From Rhodococcus pyridinivorans (GTDB lineage: Bacteria; Actinomycetota; Actinomycetes; Mycobacteriales; Mycobacteriaceae), in assembly GCF_900105195.1 (NCBI RefSeq), contig NZ_FNRX01000002.1, positions 2,542,001 through 2,606,000 of the forward strand: 64,000 nucleotides of DNA, in the 5' to 3' direction. The notes beneath the pieces were generated by a model, which was not told the DNA's origin, did no database searches, and was given only the letters and a program-made list of their open reading frames with translations. The position numbers and the translations under genes are program-made. Each line of letters starts with the position of its first letter. Position 1 is the stretch's first letter. Below, one piece after another: positions 1-9,669 of the stretch.

Positions 1-1
1 G

Positions 2-817
2 CCGGCGGCTCGCGGTGAGCCGGCCACCGGCGTCCGATCCGAGGGCCGCGCACGGATCACCGCGCGGACGCTGCGGACCGACCGCTGGTGGCAGACACCC
101 GCACTCACCGTCCTCGGTCTCGGTGTGTTCGTGGTGTACGCGACGATCCGTTCGTTCGTGCGCAGCGCCTACTACGTCGAGGACTACCACTACCTCACGC
201 CGTTCTATTCGCCGTGCGTGAGCGCGTCCTGCGTGGACGGCGCCCGCCATTTCGGCACGTGGGTCGGCGAACTCCCGATGTGGATCCCGCTCGCCTTCCT
301 GTCGTTGCCGTTCCTCCTCGGCTTCCGGCTGACCTGCTACTACTACCGCAAGGCCTACTACCGATCGTTCTGGTTGTCGCCGCCCGCGTGTGCGGTCGCC
401 GAACCGCACCGGCACTACACCGGGGAGACGCGGTTCCCGCTGATCCTGCAGAACTCGCACCGCTACTTCTTCTACGCCGGCTTCGTGGTGTCGCTGATCA
501 ACACCTACGACGTCGTCCTGTCCTTCCGCGGTCCGAGCGGGTTCGGCATCGGACTCGGCAACCTGATCCTGCTGATCAACGTCGTGCTGCTCTGGGGCTA
601 CACGTTGTCATGCCACTCTTGCCGGCACGTCACCGGAGGCAGGCTGCGGCACTTCTCGAAACACCCCGTGCGCTACCGGATCTGGACGTTCGTCTCGAAA
701 CTCAACACCAGGCACATGCAGTTCGCGTGGATCACGCTGGGAACCCTGATCCTCACGGACTTCTACATCATGCTCGTGGCGAGCGACACCATCGCCGATC
801 TGCGGTTCATCGGCTGA
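2..817 (+). CDS. succinate dehydrogenase/fumarate reductase membrane anchor subunit (5' partial)
   Basis: The frame is open to the left edge of the window, so the start lies outside it. The visible part is a polytopic membrane protein: hydrophobic stretches near 90-150, 280-340, 470-520, 550-610 and 720-790, joined by Tyr/His/Arg-rich loops. It lies 45 bp upstream of a flavoprotein and an iron-sulfur subunit, the arrangement of the mycobacterial Sdh1 complex (Rv0249c-Rv0247c as I remember it). In that complex a single large anchor holds the catalytic dimer on the membrane and passes electrons to menaquinone. The subunit call rests largely on this context. Confidence 0.75.
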   Translation, partial: PAARGEPATGVRSEGRARITARTLRTDRWWQTPALTVLGLGVFVVYATIRSFVRSAYYVEDYHYLTPFYSPCVSASCVDGARHFGTWVGELPMWIPLAFLSLPFLLGFRLTCYYYRKAYYRSFWLSPPACAVAEPHRHYTGETRFPLILQNSHRYFFYAGFVVSLINTYDVVLSFRGPSGFGIGLGNLILLINVVLLWGYTLSCHSCRHVTGGRLRHFSKHPVRYRIWTFVSKLNTRHMQFAWITLGTLILTDFYIMLVASDTIADLRFIG

Positions 818-862
818 CGCGCACGGCACGACACCGGCCGCACCGGAGGAGGGGGAACACGG

Positions 863-2779
863 ATGGTGGATGTCGAACGGCACAAGGTCGACGTCGTCGT
901 GATCGGAGCAGGCGGCGCCGGGCTACGCGCGGTGATCGAGGCGCGGCAACGCGGCTTCTCCGTCGCCGTGGTGTGCAAGTCGCTGTTCGGAAAGGCCCAC
1001 ACCGTGATGGCCGAGGGCGGATGTGCCGCCGCGATGGGCAATGCCAACCCCCGCGACTCCTGGCAGGTGCACTTCCAGGACACGATGCGCGGCGGCAAGT
1101 TCCTCAACAACTGGCGGATGGCCGAACTGCACGCCCGCGAGGCCCCCGACCGCGTGTGGGAGCTGGAGACCTACGGAGCGCTGTTCGACCGCACCCCCGA
1201 CGGACGGATCAGCCAGCGCAACTTCGGCGGCCACACCTATCCGCGACTCGCCCACGTCGGCGACCGCACCGGACTCGAACTCATCCGCACGATGCAGCAG
1301 AAGATCGTGTCGCTGCAGCAGGCGGACCACGCCGAGCACGGCGACTACGAGGCCCGGGTGCGGGTCTTCGCCGAATGCACCATCACCGAACTGCTGAAGG
1401 ACGACGAGGGACGCATCGCCGGTGCGTTCGGATACTGGCGCGAGACCGGGCGTTTCGTGTTGTTCGAGGCGCCCGCGGTCGTCATCGCCACCGGTGGTAT
1501 CGGCAAGTCGTGGAAGGTCACGTCGAACTCCTGGGAGTACACGGGCGACGGTCACGCCCTCGCCCTGCGTGCCGGCGCCACCCTGATCAACATGGAGTTC
1601 GTCCAGTTCCACCCGACAGGGATGATCTGGCCGCCGAGCGTGAAGGGCATCCTCGTCACCGAGGGTGTGCGAGGCGACGGCGGAGTGCTGAAGAACTCCG
1701 AGGGGGAGCGGTTCATGTTCTCCTATATCCCGCCGGTGTTCAAAGGCCAGTACGCGGAGACCGAGGAGGAGGCCGACCGCTGGTACGAGGACCAGGAGAA
1801 CAATCGCCGCACGCCCGACCTGCTCCCGCGCGACGAGGTCGCCCGCGCCATCAACTCCGAGGTCAAGGACGGCCGGGGGACTCCGCACGGCGGAGTCTTC
1901 CTCGACATCGCCTCGCGGATGCCGGCCGACGAGATCATGCGCCGCCTGCCGTCGATGCATCACCAGTTCAAGGAACTCGCCGACGTCGACATCACCGCCG
2001 AGGCCATGGAGGTCGGCCCGACCTGCCACTACGTGATGGGCGGCATCGAGGTCGACCCCGACACCGCCGCTGCGGCAGTCCCGGGGCTGTTCGCCGCCGG
2101 GGAATGTTCCGGTGGCATGCACGGATCGAACCGGCTGGGCGGGAATTCGCTGTCCGATCTGCTGGTCTTCGGTCGCCGGGCAGGTCTCGGCGCCGCCGAC
2201 TACGTGCAGAGCCTCACCTCGCGGCCGATCGTCGGCGACGCCGACATCGACGCCGCCGCCCGTGCGGCGCTCTCGCCCTTCGATCCGGCCGACACCGATC
2301 GCGCCGAGAACCCGTACACCCTGCACACCGACCTGCAGCAGGTCATGCAGGACCTCGTGGGCATCATCCGGCGCGCGGACGAGATCGAACGTGCCCTGCG
2401 CGAACTCGACACCCTGCGCACACGGATCCGCAACGTCGCGGTGGAGGGCCACCGCCAGTTCAACCCGGGCTGGCATCTCGCCCTGGACCTGCGGAACATG
2501 CTCCTCGTGTGCGAGTGCGTCGCGCGGGCCGCGTTGCAGCGCACCGAGAGCCGCGGGGGACATACCCGCGACGACCACCCGTCGATGGACTCCGAATGGC
2601 GTCGCACTCTGCTCGCCTGTCGCCTGGACGGCGGCGACCCGTTCGTCCCCGCCGTGACGGTCACCGCCGAACGGCAGCAACCGATGCGTCCCGACCTGCT
2701 GGAGCTGTTCGACATCGACGAACTCGGGAAGTACTACACCGACGAGGAACTCGCGGATCATCCCGGACGGAGGGGTTGA
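863..2779 (+). CDS. sdhA: succinate dehydrogenase/fumarate reductase flavoprotein subunit
   Basis: A 638-residue FAD subunit that interconverts succinate and fumarate. It has an N-terminal dinucleotide-binding GAGGAG at 15-20, the HTVMAEGG motif whose His46 is expected to bind FAD covalently, the active-site HPTG at 250-253 and the TEGVRGDGG loop near 266-274. A capping domain and a C-terminal helical domain follow. The ATG has a strong GGAGGAGGGGG Shine-Dalgarno. The gene sits between the anchor and sdhB, with one base between its stop and sdhB. Length and motifs are complete. Confidence 0.95.
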   Translation: MVDVERHKVDVVVIGAGGAGLRAVIEARQRGFSVAVVCKSLFGKAHTVMAEGGCAAAMGNANPRDSWQVHFQDTMRGGKFLNNWRMAELHAREAPDRVWELETYGALFDRTPDGRISQRNFGGHTYPRLAHVGDRTGLELIRTMQQKIVSLQQADHAEHGDYEARVRVFAECTITELLKDDEGRIAGAFGYWRETGRFVLFEAPAVVIATGGIGKSWKVTSNSWEYTGDGHALALRAGATLINMEFVQFHPTGMIWPPSVKGILVTEGVRGDGGVLKNSEGERFMFSYIPPVFKGQYAETEEEADRWYEDQENNRRTPDLLPRDEVARAINSEVKDGRGTPHGGVFLDIASRMPADEIMRRLPSMHHQFKELADVDITAEAMEVGPTCHYVMGGIEVDPDTAAAAVPGLFAAGECSGGMHGSNRLGGNSLSDLLVFGRRAGLGAADYVQSLTSRPIVGDADIDAAARAALSPFDPADTDRAENPYTLHTDLQQVMQDLVGIIRRADEIERALRELDTLRTRIRNVAVEGHRQFNPGWHLALDLRNMLLVCECVARAALQRTESRGGHTRDDHPSMDSEWRRTLLACRLDGGDPFVPAVTVTAERQQPMRPDLLELFDIDELGKYYTDEELADHPGRRG

Positions 2780-2780
2780 G

Positions 2781-3527
2781 ATGGGACACCAGGCGGCGTT
2801 CAGGATCTGGCGGGGCGACGCCGACGGCGGGGAACTGCGGGACTACACCGTCGAGGTCAACGAAGGGGAGGTCGTCCTCGACATCCTGCACCGTCTGCAG
2901 GCCACCCAGGCACCGGATCTCGCCGTGCGCTGGAACTGCAAGGCGGGCAAGTGCGGATCGTGTTCGGCGGAAGTCGACGGTCGCCCGCGCCTGACGTGCA
3001 TGACCCGCATGTCGCTGTTCGATCCCGACGCGACGATCACCGTGACCCCGATGCGCACCTTCCCGATCATCCGAGATCTCGTCACCGATGTCTCGTTCAA
3101 CTACCGCAAGGCACGCGAGATACCGGCTTTCGCGCCGCCTCCTGATCTGGCGCCGGGGGAGTACCGGATGCAGCAGGTCGACGTGCAGCGCTCCCAGGAG
3201 TTCCGCAAGTGCATCGAATGCTATCTGTGCCAGAACGTCTGTCATGTGGTGCGCGACCACGAGGAGAACAAGGAGGTCTTCGCCGGTCCCCGCTATCTCA
3301 TGCGCATCGCGGAACTCGAGATGCACCCGCTCGACGTCGCCGACCGGCGCGACGTCGCGCAGGACGAGCACGGCCTGGGTATGTGCAACATCACCAAGTG
3401 CTGCACCGAGGTGTGCCCGGAGAACATCCACATCACCGACAACGCGCTGATCCCGATGAAGGAACGCGTCGCCGGCCGCCGCTACGACCCGATCGTGTGG
3501 CTCGGCAACAAGCTGTTCCGGCGCTGA
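2781..3527 (+). CDS. sdhB: succinate dehydrogenase/fumarate reductase iron-sulfur subunit
   Basis: This 248-residue subunit carries electrons from SdhA FAD to the quinone site. An N-terminal ferredoxin-like domain holds the [2Fe-2S] ligands Cys53, Cys58, Cys61 and Cys73. The C-terminal domain has CIECYLCQNVC (Cys144, 147, 150, 154) and MCNITKCCTEVCP (Cys202, 207, 208, 212), which together bind the [4Fe-4S] and [3Fe-4S] clusters. It is the last gene of the sdh operon; the next gene is convergent, 37 bp downstream. Confidence 0.95.
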   Translation: MGHQAAFRIWRGDADGGELRDYTVEVNEGEVVLDILHRLQATQAPDLAVRWNCKAGKCGSCSAEVDGRPRLTCMTRMSLFDPDATITVTPMRTFPIIRDLVTDVSFNYRKAREIPAFAPPPDLAPGEYRMQQVDVQRSQEFRKCIECYLCQNVCHVVRDHEENKEVFAGPRYLMRIAELEMHPLDVADRRDVAQDEHGLGMCNITKCCTEVCPENIHITDNALIPMKERVAGRRYDPIVWLGNKLFRR

Positions 3528-3564
3528 GCAGGGAGCAGGGACCGGGCCGGACGCAGGGACCGGC

Positions 3565-4560
3565 TCAGTTCACGCGTTCGGCGACCAGCGGAACCAGCTC
3601 GTCGAGCGCGAACGGCACCGACAGCACCGAGTTCGTCGAGAACGCCGCGGAGATGTGGGAATCGCTGTCGAGCACGAGGAACCGGCCGTCGCGCACCGCC
3701 GGGATCTGCTGGAAGACCGGATTGTCGGTCACCTCGGCGGCCGGCACGTAGATCGGCAGCACGATCAGCAGGTCGGAGTCGAGCATGTCCAGGTTCTCGT
3801 CGGAGACTGTGATGAAGAAGTCGTCCGTCGCCGCGGCCTGCACCTGCGGATTGTTCACGAAGCCGAGCTCGGTCATGAAGTCGACGCGCGAGTCGCCGAC
3901 GACGTAGGCGCCCCACCCCTCCGACGTGTAGGAGGCGACGGTGACGGTCTTGCCCGCGAACTCGGGATTGTCGGCGGCGGCCTGCGCGAAATCCGCGTCG
4001 ATCTGCGACAGCAGTTCGGCACCCTTGTCCGGGACACCGAGCGCCGCTGCCACGGTGGCCACCTGGTCGTCGAGCGACGTGAGGTAGGCGTCGCTGCCTT
4101 CCGGGCCGCCGACGGTCGGGGCGATCCCCGACAGCGTCTCGTAGCGGGCCGGCTCACCGGAACTCTTGGTGTCGAGGATCAGATCGGGCTCCTGCGCCGC
4201 GAGCATCTCGAAGGACGGCTCGATCGTGCCGATGAGCTCCGGCGGCGAGTCGTACAGCCCCTGCGCCCACGGCCCCACGCCGTCGCCGCCGAAGGCGAGC
4301 CAGTCACTCGCCGCCACCGGCTGAACGCCGAGTGCCAGTGCAGTTTCGGCGTCGCCCCAGCCCAGAGCCGCGACGCGTTCGGGGGCGGACTCGATGGTGA
4401 CCTCCCCGAACTTCGTGTCGACCGTGACGGGGAAGGCGCCGTCGGCCGGTGCCGAACCGGAGTCGGACTCCGTGTCGGACGATCCGCACGCGGTCAGCAC
4501 GATCGCGGTGGCCGTGAACAGAGCGGCGGAACGGAGCAACGCAGCGGATCGGCGTGTCAT
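3565..4560 (-). CDS. iron-siderophore ABC transporter substrate-binding lipoprotein (FecB/FepB type)
   Basis: A 331-residue protein with a twin-Arg-containing signal peptide and a lipobox LTAC at Cys25, followed by a Ser/Asp-rich linker. The rest reads as a periplasmic-binding fold of the FecB/BtuF group (TVDTKFGEVTIESAPERVAAL start, then PDLIL and APTVG segments). It should bind a ferric siderophore outside the membrane. No permease or ATPase lies beside it, so it must work with components encoded elsewhere. A second paralog is at 57568-58599. An IdeR-like box lies 25 bp upstream of its start, suggesting iron repression. Confidence 0.88.
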   Translation of the reverse strand: MTRRSAALLRSAALFTATAIVLTACGSSDTESDSGSAPADGAFPVTVDTKFGEVTIESAPERVAALGWGDAETALALGVQPVAASDWLAFGGDGVGPWAQGLYDSPPELIGTIEPSFEMLAAQEPDLILDTKSSGEPARYETLSGIAPTVGGPEGSDAYLTSLDDQVATVAAALGVPDKGAELLSQIDADFAQAAADNPEFAGKTVTVASYTSEGWGAYVVGDSRVDFMTELGFVNNPQVQAAATDDFFITVSDENLDMLDSDLLIVLPIYVPAAEVTDNPVFQQIPAVRDGRFLVLDSDSHISAAFSTNSVLSVPFALDELVPLVAERVN

Positions 4561-4584
4561 GACGGGCCTCGAGTCTGTCGAACA

Positions 4585-4603
4585 ACAAGTGAGGCGATCC
4601 TAA
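4585..4603 (-). promoter_or_regulatory. putative IdeR/DtxR iron box
   Basis: On the minus strand the 19-mer begins TTAGGATCGCCTCAC. By my alignment it matches about 13 of 19 positions of the remembered IdeR/DmdR1 consensus TTAGGTTAGSCTAACCTAA, with the best match in the left half. It lies between the siderophore-binding lipoprotein and the divergent MFS gene, so it could control either or both. Confidence 0.5.
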
Positions 4604-4612
4604 CCCGGCGGG

Positions 4613-6277
4613 GTGACCGAAGGTGAAAACCCGCCGGAAACCGCGCAGGGCAGCCGCTCGAGCGCGCACTATGTGTCCGTGACCCGACCTGACGACGGTC
4701 GGCCGGCACGGGCGAAACCGGTGCTGGCCTCCTTGATCCTCGTCGCCGCCGTGGCGAATTCGAACCTCGCCGTCGCGAACGTGGCACTGCCCGAGATCGG
4801 GAAGGCGTTCGACGCGAGCCAGACCCAGCTCAACCTCGTCGCAGTCGGCTATTCCGTCGGTCTCGCCGCGTCCGTGCTCTACCTCGGTGCCGTCGGCGAC
4901 CGTTACGGACGCAAGACGATGCTGCTGCTCGGCATGGCGTTGTCGGTTCCCGCCTCGGCGGTCGCCGGGTTCGCGCCGAGCACCGAGGTGCTGTTCGCGG
5001 CGCGGGTGCTCGGCGGTCTCTCCGCCGGTCTGGCGTTCCCCACCACTCTCGCCCTTATCACTGCACTGTGGTCGGGCGCAGCCCGCACGCGCGCGATCGC
5101 GTTGTGGTCGTCGATCGGTGGTGGCCTGACCGCGCTCGGCCCGCTCGTCGCCGGCACCCTGCTCGAACAGTTCTTCTGGGGTTCGGTTTTCCTGGTGACG
5201 ATTCCGCTCGCGCTGATCGCTTTCGCCCTGACCTGGATATTCGTGCCCAGCCACGTCAACGAATCGACCGATCCGGTCGATCATCTCGGCGGTGTGGTCT
5301 CGATCGTGTTGGTCGGCTCGCTCGTCCTCGGCATCAACTTCGTGCCCGTCGACGGGATGGAGACCATCGCGGTGTCCGCTCTCGTGATCGCTCTCGTCGC
5401 GGTGATCCTCTTCGTCATGCGCCAGCTGCGAGCGGCGAACCCCCTGTTCGACCTGCGGGTCGCCCGGCGTCGCGTGTTCTGGGTCGCGGCCGTCGCGGGC
5501 ATCATCGTGTTCGGCACCCTGATGGGCACGATGTACATCAGTCAGCAGTACCTGCAGAACGTGCTCGGCTACTCGACTCTCGCAGCTGGATCGGCGGCGC
5601 TGCCCGCCGCTTTCGTGATGGTGCTGGTGGCGCCGCAGTCGGCGAAACTCGTCGGGTCGCGCGGCTCCCGTTTCACGCTGCTGTCCGGTTACGTGGCGAT
5701 CGTGGCCGGACTCGTCGTCGCACTGATGCTCTGGGACGAGGACGCGCATTACTGGGTGATCGCCCTCGGATACATGTGTCTCGGAGCCGGTGTCGGTCTC
5801 GCCGGTACCCCGGCCTCGCATTCGCTCACCGGCTCGGTGCCGGTCGCCCGTGCCGGGATGGCCTCCGGCACGGCCGATCTGCAACGCGATCTCGGTGGCG
5901 CGATCGTCCAGTCGATCCTCGGCGCCCTGCTCACCGCCGGATACTCGGCCTCCCTCGCCGCGACGATCGCGGCGAGTCCTCAGGCCACGGCCGTCGACGA
6001 GCAGACCGAGACCGCACTGGAGAAGTCGTTCGCGGGTGCCGTCGGGATCGCCGAGCACTATCCGCAGTACGCGCAGCAGATCATCGAGGCCGCGCGGTCG
6101 GCCTTCCTCGACGGCGACACCCGCGCCTACACGGCCGCGATCGCGATCGTGCTGGTCGGAGCGGCGCTGGTGGCCCTTGCGTTCCCCTCACGCTCGGCCG
6201 AGATCGCGCTGCTCGAACGGTACGCCGAGGAGGACGGTGACGCGGCGGTCGACTCGTCGGAAAAACCGGCCCACTGA
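4613..6277 (+). CDS. MFS transporter, DHA2 (14-TMS) drug:H+ antiporter-like
   Basis: A proton-driven exporter of up to 554 residues with about 14 hydrophobic segments. It has the MFS loop motif GAVGDRYGRKTMLLLG after TM2 and an acidic cytoplasmic tail. The first GTG is at 4613, next to the iron box; GTG codons at 4673 and 4679 (VTRPDDGRPARAK) give a more typical short N-terminus and are real alternatives. The substrate is unknown. Divergence from a siderophore receptor across an iron box allows a role in siderophore export, but nothing in the protein itself shows that. Confidence 0.85.
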   Translation: MTEGENPPETAQGSRSSAHYVSVTRPDDGRPARAKPVLASLILVAAVANSNLAVANVALPEIGKAFDASQTQLNLVAVGYSVGLAASVLYLGAVGDRYGRKTMLLLGMALSVPASAVAGFAPSTEVLFAARVLGGLSAGLAFPTTLALITALWSGAARTRAIALWSSIGGGLTALGPLVAGTLLEQFFWGSVFLVTIPLALIAFALTWIFVPSHVNESTDPVDHLGGVVSIVLVGSLVLGINFVPVDGMETIAVSALVIALVAVILFVMRQLRAANPLFDLRVARRRVFWVAAVAGIIVFGTLMGTMYISQQYLQNVLGYSTLAAGSAALPAAFVMVLVAPQSAKLVGSRGSRFTLLSGYVAIVAGLVVALMLWDEDAHYWVIALGYMCLGAGVGLAGTPASHSLTGSVPVARAGMASGTADLQRDLGGAIVQSILGALLTAGYSASLAATIAASPQATAVDEQTETALEKSFAGAVGIAEHYPQYAQQIIEAARSAFLDGDTRAYTAAIAIVLVGAALVALAFPSRSAEIALLERYAEEDGDAAVDSSEKPAH

Positions 6278-6302
6278 ACCCGGATCCTCACGCAGTCCGG
6301 GT
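6278..6302. terminator. hairpin between convergent MFS and vWA genes
   Basis: Perfect inverted repeat ACCCGGA (6278-6284) / TCCGGGT (6296-6302) with an 11-nt loop, directly after the MFS stop and before the stop of the convergent vWA gene. There is no T tract, as is common in actinobacteria. Confidence 0.5.
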
Positions 6303-6313
6303 CGGTCAGGCGG

Positions 6314-7471
6314 TCAGAACGACTGCGACCAGCGTCCGACGTCACCCCGCTCGAGCGCGACGGCGAGCAGTTCCGGGAAACGGTCGGGCGTGCACGCGAA
6401 GGCAGGAACTCCGAGTTCGGCGAGTGCCGCCGCGTTGTCGCGGTCGAAGGACGGCGCCCCGTCGTCGGACAGAGCCAGCAACACCACGACCTGCACACCC
6501 GCGGCGAGCATCTCCTGGATGCGCGAGAGCATCTCGGCGCGGATGCCGCCCTCGTACAGATCCGAGATGAGCACGAACAGCGAATCGGCCGGGCGCGTGA
6601 TCAGCGACCTGCTGTAGGCGATCGCCCGATTGATGTCGGTGCCGCCGCCGAGCTGGGTGCCGAACAGCACGTCCACCGGGTCGGCGAGCTTATCGGTCAG
6701 GTCCACCACCGCGGTGTCGAAGACGACCAACGAGGTGCGCAGTGCCCGCATCGACGCCAGGACCGCCGCGAACACCGACGCGTACACCACGCTCGACGCC
6801 ATCGACCCGGACTGGTCCACCGCGAGCACCACGTCGCGTTTCACCGCCTGGGAGCGGCGCCCGTAGCCCACCAGCTTCTCGGGCACCACCGTGCGATGCT
6901 CCGGCAGGTAGTGGGCCAGGTTCGCGCGGATCGTGCGATCCCAGTCGATGTCGCGGAGTTTCGGGTTCGACGTCCGCGACGACCGGTCGAGCGCACCCGT
7001 GACGGCGGCACGGGTGTGCTGCGCGATGCGAGCCTCGATCTCGCGCACGACCTTCTCGACGACCGTCCGTGCCGTCGCCTTGGTGGTCTCCGGCATCACG
7101 CGGTTCAGGCTCAGCAACGTGCCCACGAGATGCACGTCCGGTTCGACGGCCTCGAGCATCTCGGGTTCGAGGAGCAGCCGGGTCAACCCGAGCCGATCCA
7201 CCGCGTCGCGCTGCATCACCTGGACGACGGATGTCGGGAAGTAGGTGCGGATGTCGCCGAGCCAGCGCGCCACCCGGGGCGCGGACGCGCCGAGACCTGC
7301 GGTGCGCGGTGCGGTGCCGTCGCCGGGCGCGGTGTCGTACAGCGCGGCGAGCGCGGCGTCCATGGCGCTGTCGTCGGCCGAGGACAGGGAGCCCGTCGAG
7401 TCCTCGGCGGCCTCGCCGAGTGCGAGCCGCCAGCGGCGCAAACGTTCGGTGTCTCCGGATTCGGTTGTCAT
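6314..7471 (-). CDS. vWA (CoxE/MIDAS) domain protein of a MoxR-vWA operon
   Basis: A 385-residue protein with an N-terminal helical region and a C-terminal von Willebrand A domain starting near residue 213. The MIDAS motif is intact (DQSGS, Asp219/Ser221/Ser223), and a GGGTD segment supplies the usual MIDAS threonine. MoxR-type AAA+ ATPases usually act with such a vWA partner to remodel a client or insert metal. The start overlaps the DUF5682 stop by ATGA. It is the last gene of the five-gene operon and resembles E. coli YehP in size and context (from memory). Confidence 0.85.
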   Translation of the reverse strand: MTTESGDTERLRRWRLALGEAAEDSTGSLSSADDSAMDAALAALYDTAPGDGTAPRTAGLGASAPRVARWLGDIRTYFPTSVVQVMQRDAVDRLGLTRLLLEPEMLEAVEPDVHLVGTLLSLNRVMPETTKATARTVVEKVVREIEARIAQHTRAAVTGALDRSSRTSNPKLRDIDWDRTIRANLAHYLPEHRTVVPEKLVGYGRRSQAVKRDVVLAVDQSGSMASSVVYASVFAAVLASMRALRTSLVVFDTAVVDLTDKLADPVDVLFGTQLGGGTDINRAIAYSRSLITRPADSLFVLISDLYEGGIRAEMLSRIQEMLAAGVQVVVLLALSDDGAPSFDRDNAAALAELGVPAFACTPDRFPELLAVALERGDVGRWSQSF

Positions 7472-9669
7472 GCCGACACTCCCAGGATCGACGCGGTGGC
7501 GGTCAGGGCGATCCGGCCGCGATCCACGGCGGGCGGTGCCTCCGTGCGGCGGGTGCGTTCGCCCCGCACCGTCTGCCCGAGCAGGCGTCGCTCACCGAAG
7601 GCGAACGACCCGAAGGTGCGCCGGAGGACGGGCAGGACGTCGACGAAATCGTCGTCGGTGAGACCGCTGATCCACTCGTCGACGAGATCGAACAGTGCGC
7701 TGTCGTGGACGAGCAGGAGTCCGCCCCCGCCGAGGAACCCGTCGATCCAGCGCGCCTTCGCGGGTGCCGATGACCCCACCGACAACGCTCGCGCGACCCG
7801 CACGGACGCCTCGTACTCGCCGAGTCGGCCGGTGTCGCGCAGCATCCGGGTGGTGCGGCCGACGAGCAGACCGTCGATGTCGTCACGATCGCTCACCGAC
7901 GTCAGTGTGTCGAGCCATCGGACGGTCGCGGTCGGGTCCTCACGCAGCGCGAGAGCGAGATGCACGTCGTCGATCGCGGTGCGCAGTGCATCGGCGGCGT
8001 CGTGGTCGAGACCGGTGACCGCCGCCGGGAGACCGGCGCACACACGCGCGAGCAGGGCGTCGCAGACATGTTCCAGGGAGGACAGATCGGTGCCCCGCAC
8101 ATCGCCGTAACGGACGGTGCGCACGAGGGTCGGCAGGGCGCTCATCAGGTGCAGCACATCGTGATCGAGTGCAGCCGCCGCGTCGATCGCCGTCACCAGC
8201 GACGGGATCGTGGTCCGCAGGTCGGCGAGCAACGCCCGTTCGAGCAGTTCGGTGAGGTCGGCGAGCGCGATCCCGGAACGAGTGGCACGGTCGGCCACTG
8301 TGGCGCCCGCTGCGGATTCCACCGTCGTGCCCCACCGCGACGCCTCGACGATCGCCACCGACAACTCCGGTTCCCACCGCAGCGTCCAGGTCTCGCGGAA
8401 GGTGCCGGTCGAGCGCACCTCGCTCTCCGCCGGTCTACCCCAGTCGATACCGAGCAGCGCCAGGCGGTGCAGCAGTCGCGACCGGGCGACGTCGATCTCC
8501 CGGCGCAGGTCCAGATCGAGATGCCTGGCTTCGGCGGACCGCTTGAGACGCAACGACTTCGCATTCCGCTGCAGGTCGGTGTCGAGCGGGACGGTGGGGG
8601 TGTCCTCGGAGACGGAACCGAGTGCCTCACCGACGACGAGCCGGCGGGAGACGAGACCGAGCAGGACGTCTTCGCCGTCGCACAGCACCGACCGCGTCGC
8701 CTCGACGACCTCGTCGAGTCCGGCCACCGCGCGACCGCGCAACGCCGCGAGCGTGTCGGCGAGACGTGTCGCCTCGATGATGTGGGCGCTCGAGACGGGT
8801 AGATCCTCCTCGCGCAGGACACGGGCCACGCGGGTGAACCAGCGTGCGGTCGTGTCCGCGGGCTGTGTGAACAGGTGGTGGTACCAGCCGGGTGAGGTGA
8901 TGCCGGCGCCGTAGCCCGACGACAGCGACAACCGGGAGTGGCTCCACGGCACCCACGTGAGGGTGGTCTTGACCTTGGGCATGCCCTTGAGCAGGCGCGC
9001 GTCGGGCGCTGCCGGTCCGAGCCGGCCGGTCAGTGCGGGTGCGTGCATCGCTCCGCACACCACGGCGATCGCGCGGGCCCCGGCCTTGACCGTCGCGCGC
9101 AGCACCTGCCGCATGTGCGCCTCGCGTCGCGCGGTGTGGTCGTCGATCCCGACGTCCTCGCGCAGCGCGCGCATCGCGTCCGTGATCTCGTCGAAGGCCT
9201 GTGCGGTGCCGTGCTCTACCACCGCGTCCCACCACTGCTCGAAGTCGGAGTATCCGCCGGCGCGGGCGAGTATGCCGAGCAGGTTGTCGGTCGCGCGGTC
9301 GCCGACCTCGCGCTCCGCGCCGAGCGACATCGACGCTGGAAGGTCGCAGAACCGCACGTCGGCATCGTGCAGGTACGCCCAGCGCAGGGCCTGCCATTCG
9401 GGGGAGAAGGCCGCGAACGGCCAGAACGCCGCCCGCGCCGGTTCGTCGCGTGCGTAGGCCAGCAATGCCACCGGCGGCACCATGTCGTCGGCCACGGTGA
9501 GCGGGAGCACCGGATCGGCGTCCGACGGACCCTCGATGAGGACGGTGTCGGGTTCGAACTCCGCGAGTGCCTGCAGGACCGCACGCGCCGAACCCGGCCC
9601 GTGGTGCCGGATCCCGAAGACCCGGATCTCCGCGGGCGCATCCGCGCGGTCGAAGAGAGCGTCGGTCAC
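7468..9669 (-). CDS. DUF5682 family protein
   Basis: About 733 residues of unknown function. The N-terminus carries GIRHHGPGSAR (19-29) and VLIEGPSDAD (43-52), and further on REAHMRQVL and VVCGAMHAPAL. These His/Glu/Arg pairs remind me of the EreA/ChaN/TraB hydrolase-like superfamily; that is inference. The rest is helical with Arg- and Leu-rich repeats. I place the start at GTG 9669 because it overlaps the MoxR stop as GTGA, matching the other junctions; an in-frame GTG at 9687 is possible. It is likely co-translated with the MoxR and vWA proteins and part of the same machine (E. coli YehM-like). Confidence 0.8.
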   Translation of the reverse strand: MTDALFDRADAPAEIRVFGIRHHGPGSARAVLQALAEFEPDTVLIEGPSDADPVLPLTVADDMVPPVALLAYARDEPARAAFWPFAAFSPEWQALRWAYLHDADVRFCDLPASMSLGAEREVGDRATDNLLGILARAGGYSDFEQWWDAVVEHGTAQAFDEITDAMRALREDVGIDDHTARREAHMRQVLRATVKAGARAIAVVCGAMHAPALTGRLGPAAPDARLLKGMPKVKTTLTWVPWSHSRLSLSSGYGAGITSPGWYHHLFTQPADTTARWFTRVARVLREEDLPVSSAHIIEATRLADTLAALRGRAVAGLDEVVEATRSVLCDGEDVLLGLVSRRLVVGEALGSVSEDTPTVPLDTDLQRNAKSLRLKRSAEARHLDLDLRREIDVARSRLLHRLALLGIDWGRPAESEVRSTGTFRETWTLRWEPELSVAIVEASRWGTTVESAAGATVADRATRSGIALADLTELLERALLADLRTTIPSLVTAIDAAAALDHDVLHLMSALPTLVRTVRYGDVRGTDLSSLEHVCDALLARVCAGLPAAVTGLDHDAADALRTAIDDVHLALALREDPTATVRWLDTLTSVSDRDDIDGLLVGRTTRMLRDTGRLGEYEASVRVARALSVGSSAPAKARWIDGFLGGGGLLLVHDSALFDLVDEWISGLTDDDFVDVLPVLRRTFGSFAFGERRLLGQTVRGERTRRTEAPPAVDRGRIALTATASILGVSA

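Noticed and set aside
88..2994. A long open frame of over 900 codons across the sdh genes
   Set aside because: It is a shifted frame over well-supported sdh anchor, sdhA and sdhB. Arg/Pro-rich translation and no motifs are typical of shadows in GC-rich DNA. Similar long shadows occur opposite sdhA, the DUF5682 operon and the his genes.
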